Of a DNA stretch of 64,000 nt, positions 63,001-64,000 are shown in pieces. Position 1 is the first letter of the stretch. The number at the start of each line of letters is the position of its first letter. The stretch spans positions 32,387,165 to 32,451,164 of the forward strand of contig CM019217.1 of assembly GCA_009741485.1 (NCBI GenBank), read 5' to 3'. A program made the translations under genes and the position numbers. The notes under the pieces were generated by a model. That model was given only the letters and a program-made list of their open reading frames with translations, searched no databases and was not told where the DNA came from. This DNA is from Malurus cyaneus samueli. Lineage: Eukaryota; Chordata; Aves; Passeriformes; Maluridae.

Positions 63001-64000
63001 ACAGTAGGGATCTCACTAACTGACTGCTCTTTTTCTAATGGCCACAAAAGATAATAAACAGTCCTCTATGGCTGTGCTTTGGCACTGGCTTGGAACTCAA
63101 AGTGCTCCTTTTGTTGCTGCCGTTGTTCCATTGAAAGTGATCCATGCTGATTTCTGTACAGCCTCCTATGAGGAGTTTTGGATCCTCTGTAGTGGAGGGG
63201 AATAATGCTAAAGCACAGACTGGGGCACAGGGACTGTCTGAAGAGCTGCACTGTGCCATTTCCTGCCGTGACAAGGAGATGAACGTCCACTGAAGGCTGA
63301 GCCTCTCTAGCTCCTAGTGACTGCAGAGAGGGAGCTGCCTTTGTTGCGCTTCTCAGGTTGTGCTTGCTCTGTGCAACCATGACAGATAATGAGCTATTCA
63401 AAGCCATTTGAACTCATTTGTCTAAGTAGAGTGTCAGCTCCAGGCTAATTTTGCAAATTATTTAATCATACCTCTGAGAGCACAAGTGTGAAGATGTCTC
63501 TGGAGCACTTAATCATCTGGTGGATTTTACTCAGTTTATACCTTTGCTTCCAGTATTTTGCTGGAATATTGGTTGAAAACTTCTTCTTTCCACTCAATCC
63601 AAGCATTCTTGTAGCTTGTGAAATTTGTAGCAAGTCTAGTATTATTATATACATACAGTTTTCTGAATAAGTCTACTTGAACTGTATGCAAATAAACTGT
63701 GTGCAAATCAAACAGATAAAGGAAACAGAAAGACAGTAAGATGACATCATGATGAAAATGAATGCTTCATAACCATCCTGAAACACAGTGTATGACTTCT
63801 GGACGTTTTCTAACACTTCCAAACAAGAAAGATAATTACCAATCCTGACTAATCTCCCCAAGAAAGTGCTTTTCTACAATCTAAAGGACTAAAATATTTT
63901 TTTTTAATGCTTGCTTTGGAAAAGAATCCATTTTTCTGCATGGAATGCAGCAGGACCGAAATGTGGCTCCTGGGGAAAAAAGGGGAAATTGTCAAAGGTG
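51010..64000. other. Gene-free desert to the window end
   Basis: Small simple repeats only: an AT run at about 52100, TTGG tetranucleotides at 59145-59160, and AG units at 60091-60104. Open frames are all under 120 codons, lack domains and show no splice-linked pattern. Diverged repeats too old to spot by eye may be present. Confidence 0.5.

Noticed and set aside
1..64000. tRNA, rRNA, snRNA genes and CRISPR arrays
   Set aside because: I looked for the usual conserved boxes and regularly spaced repeats and saw none. CRISPR arrays are not expected in bird nuclear DNA.

Overview
The window is nuclear DNA from a bird. The evidence is many fragments of CR1 LINE retrotransposons with their typical octamer 3' tails (ATTCTATG-type repeats), a solo ERV-type long terminal repeat whose 3' end (a stretch reading CTTTCAAACCAAGACA) resembles songbird LTRs, compact introns, and dense CpG islands set in an otherwise AT-rich, CpG-poor background. 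A passerine source is my inference from the LTR. No alignment was run.

The only protein-coding gene I can support is HELT (Hey-like bHLH-Orange transcriptional repressor; also Heslike or Megane), on the minus strand at 24136-25466. All four coding exons join cleanly with GT/AG introns (362, 138 and 105 nt) and give a 241-residue protein. A polyadenylation signal lies about 230 bp past the stop codon. The gene sits in a CpG island of about 2.6 kb. Its upstream side (25.5-28.5 kb) holds a TATA-like element, two CACGTG E-boxes 19 bp apart, a near-perfect inverted repeat with about 44-bp arms, AT-rich segments with homeodomain-type motifs that look like conserved non-coding elements, and two more CpG islands.

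The rest is gene-poor. From 1 to 23 kb there are CR1 fragments (0.4-1.6, 13.4, 14.1 and 16.5-17.1 kb), an isolated CpG island with a strong CTCF-like motif (4.37-4.77 kb), and a 992-bp solo LTR with a perfect 5-bp target-site duplication (17.55-18.54 kb). From 28.6 to 64 kb there are two head-to-tail CR1 copies (30.6-32.0 kb), a minus-strand CR1 (37.7-38.7 kb), a short CR1 tail (43.7 kb), and a CpG-dense 300-bp patch at 34.8-35.1 kb flanked by divergent CTCF-like motifs. Otherwise I see only unique AT-rich sequence with small microsatellites.

The simplest reading is a developmental regulator gene inside a regulatory desert: HELT, an upstream cluster of CpG islands and candidate enhancers, and candidate insulator sites at about 4.5 kb and 35.0-35.7 kb. 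I found no operon, CRISPR array, RNA gene, or clearly new protein system. The most unusual item is the large hairpin-forming inverted repeat about 290 bp upstream of the HELT start codon.
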